Below, piece after piece: positions 6,559-7,970 of a stretch of DNA of 7,970 nucleotides (the stretch's first letter is position 1; the number at the start of each line of letters is the position of its first letter). The notes beneath the pieces were generated by a model that had not been told where the DNA came from, searched no databases, and worked only from the letters and a program-made list of their open reading frames with translations. This DNA comes from an uncultured bacterium (GTDB lineage: Bacteria > Verrucomicrobiota > Lentisphaeria > Victivallales > Victivallaceae). The DNA is taken from positions 1 to 7,970 of the forward strand of contig CASECL010000147.1 in NCBI GenBank assembly GCA_949286445.1. Reading direction: 5' to 3'. A program made the translations under genes and the position numbers.

Positions 6559-7970
6559 AGGAAAGAAAAAATCCGGCGGTAAACACCGGTTCAACAGACG
6601 AAAACATTTTTCTCAGCCGGGAATTGAGTATCCTTGATTTTCACTCCCGGGTGCTGGACGAGGCGGAATGTCCGGCCAATCCGCTTCTGGAAAGGCTGAA
6701 ATTCATCGCCATATTTTCCGGAAATATTGATGAATTTTTCATGGTCCGCATCGCCGGATTGCGCCAGATGGTGAATTTGAATGAAGATTTTCCCGATCCG
6801 GCGGGAATGCGTCCGTCGGAACAGCTGGCAGTTATCCGGAGCAGAATGGAGAAACTCTTCCGCCGCCAGCATGATCTGCTTTACGGTCAAATTCTGCCGG
6901 AACTGGCGGCAGGAGGGGTGGAATTATCTGACTTTGACTCGCTGGATGAAGTTCAGCGGCGGAAACTTTCCCGGGTATTTCATGATGAAGTGCTGCCGGT
7001 GCTGACACCGCTTGCCATTGATGAGGCGCACCCGTTTCCGGTGCTGGGCAACGGGGCAATTGAGATTGCCGCCAGCCTGACCGGCAGGGATGATCCGGAA
7101 AAAAAGATCCGGCATGTATTTGTGGAAGTGCCGGAAGTTCTGCCCCGCTTCATTGGTCTGTCCGCCGGGGATAAAAAGATTTTTGTCCCGCTGGAACAGT
7201 TGATTATGTCCTTTATGGACGAACTTTTTGCCGGATATGAAATTCTGGACAAAGTTCCTTTCCGGCTTTTGCGGGACATGGATTTTTCGGTAGATGCTGA
7301 AGGTGAACCGGATTTGATGGCCACCATAGAGCGCAAAATTATTCAGCGGCATTTCCGTGAGGTTATCCGTCTGGAGATTGCGGGCCGGGCTTCTGATGAA
7401 CTTGAAGCGTGGCTCAATGCCCAATTTGAGCTCGATGATATCTACCGTTACCGGATTGAGGGCATGCTGAAGCGCAAACAGCTTTTTGAACTTGCCGCCA
7501 AAGCCGCCCGTCCGGAATATCTGGAAGAACCCTGGCCGCAGCTGCCGCCTTATCCGGCGGGGAAATACGGAAGTGTTTTTGAGGCGATAAAAGCAGAAGA
7601 ATACATTCTTGACGCGCTGCCTTTCCACAGTTTCAAAGTAGTGACTGACCTTCTGGAACAGGCGGCGGATGACCCGGATGTGCTGGCTATCAAACAGACA
7701 CTCTACCGGGTGAGCGGAAATTCCCCGGTGGTGCGTTCACTGCTCCGGGCGGCGCGTAACGGCAAACAGGTTACCGTGGTGGTGGAGCTTAAAGCACGTT
7801 TCGATGAGTATAACAATATCAACTGGGCCCGGATGCTGGAAGAAAACGGCGCGCATGTTATTTATGGTGTGCGCAATTTGAAAATTCACGGCAAAGCACT
7901 GCTGATTATCCGCCGGGAAGATGAACGCATTGTCCGTTACGTTCATCTGGCCACCGGCAATTATAATGAC
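6555..7970 (+). CDS. ppk: Polyphosphate kinase 1, C-terminal part outside window
   Basis: The frame opens at ATG 6555 and stays open to the right edge, giving 472 residues; Ppk1 proteins are usually about 690-720, so roughly the last third is missing. The enzyme reversibly moves the gamma phosphate of ATP onto a growing polyphosphate chain through a phosphohistidine intermediate. The N-domain shows LSRELSILDF (20-29), PLLERLKF (43-50) and NIDEFFMVR (57-65), the signature around the ATP-base pocket. The head domain contains DEAHPFPVLGN (156-166). The catalytic C1 domain shows AIKQTLYR (378-385) and ELKARFDE (411-418), with Arg385 and Arg415 matching E. coli Arg375 and Arg405. LKIHGK holds His445 (E. 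coli His435, the phosphorylated residue) and YVHLATGNYND holds His464 (E. coli His454). All key residues visible are present, so it should be active. It overlaps ppx by four bases and has its own ribosome site. Confidence 0.96.
   Translation, partial: MKERKNPAVNTGSTDENIFLSRELSILDFHSRVLDEAECPANPLLERLKFIAIFSGNIDEFFMVRIAGLRQMVNLNEDFPDPAGMRPSEQLAVIRSRMEKLFRRQHDLLYGQILPELAAGGVELSDFDSLDEVQRRKLSRVFHDEVLPVLTPLAIDEAHPFPVLGNGAIEIAASLTGRDDPEKKIRHVFVEVPEVLPRFIGLSAGDKKIFVPLEQLIMSFMDELFAGYEILDKVPFRLLRDMDFSVDAEGEPDLMATIERKIIQRHFREVIRLEIAGRASDELEAWLNAQFELDDIYRYRIEGMLKRKQLFELAAKAARPEYLEEPWPQLPPYPAGKYGSVFEAIKAEEYILDALPFHSFKVVTDLLEQAADDPDVLAIKQTLYRVSGNSPVVRSLLRAARNGKQVTVVVELKARFDEYNNINWARMLEENGAHVIYGVRNLKIHGKALLIIRREDERIVRYVHLATGNYND

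Noticed and set aside
6924..7628. 234-residue open frame on the - strand
   Set aside because: It is antisense to ppk, whose frame carries clear catalytic motifs throughout; no start signal or domain is visible in the antisense frame.
1..7970. Very frequent CCGG-containing words such as TTCCGG and CCGGAA
   Set aside because: They occur mostly inside genes on both strands and fit codon choice (TCC-GGA, TTC-CGG, GCC-GGA). I saw no fixed spacing or longer shared element that would make them REP-like. A k-mer count against a codon-shuffled control would settle it.

Overview
The window carries four protein-coding genes and no RNA genes, mobile elements or CRISPR. The layout is: the 3' end of a gene for a large exported-type protein with a LamG-like domain (+ strand, cut by the left edge); a convergent gene for a 1154-residue mosaic protein (- strand) joining a C39-like cysteine-peptidase domain, AIDA-type strand-loop-strand repeats and FG-GAP/VCBS-type calcium-loop repeats; then, divergent from it, a two-gene polyphosphate operon (+ strand) made of a Ppx/GppA-family protein with a C-terminal HD domain and polyphosphate kinase 1, the latter cut by the right edge.

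The organism is probably a Gram-negative member of the PVC group, most likely Lentisphaerota (Victivallis-like). This is inference. It rests on a LamG-type surface protein beside a C39/AIDA/FG-GAP mosaic, a gene style I associate with gut and aquatic Lentisphaerota, on a mid-range GC content by eye, and on strong use of TCC, CGG, CCG and GGA codons. Nothing here fixes the taxon.

Region by region: 3-1271 is the partial LamG gene. 1272-1352 is a short convergent gap with a 12-bp perfect hairpin flanked by T and A runs, suited to ending transcription from both sides. 1353-4817 is the mosaic gene, started by a clear GGAGG site. 4818-4989 is a divergent intergenic region with an imperfect palindrome and a plausible sigma70-like promoter for the polyphosphate operon. 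4990-6558 and 6555-7970 are ppx and ppk, overlapping as ATGA.

The last two genes form a functional unit: Ppk makes polyphosphate from ATP, and Ppx-family proteins normally degrade it or hydrolyse pppGpp. The Ppx here has lost the usual acidic residues of its second phosphate loop but keeps a complete-looking HD metal site, so its activity may differ from a standard exopolyphosphatase. The two left-hand genes look like cell-surface or secreted functions and have no visible link to polyphosphate metabolism.
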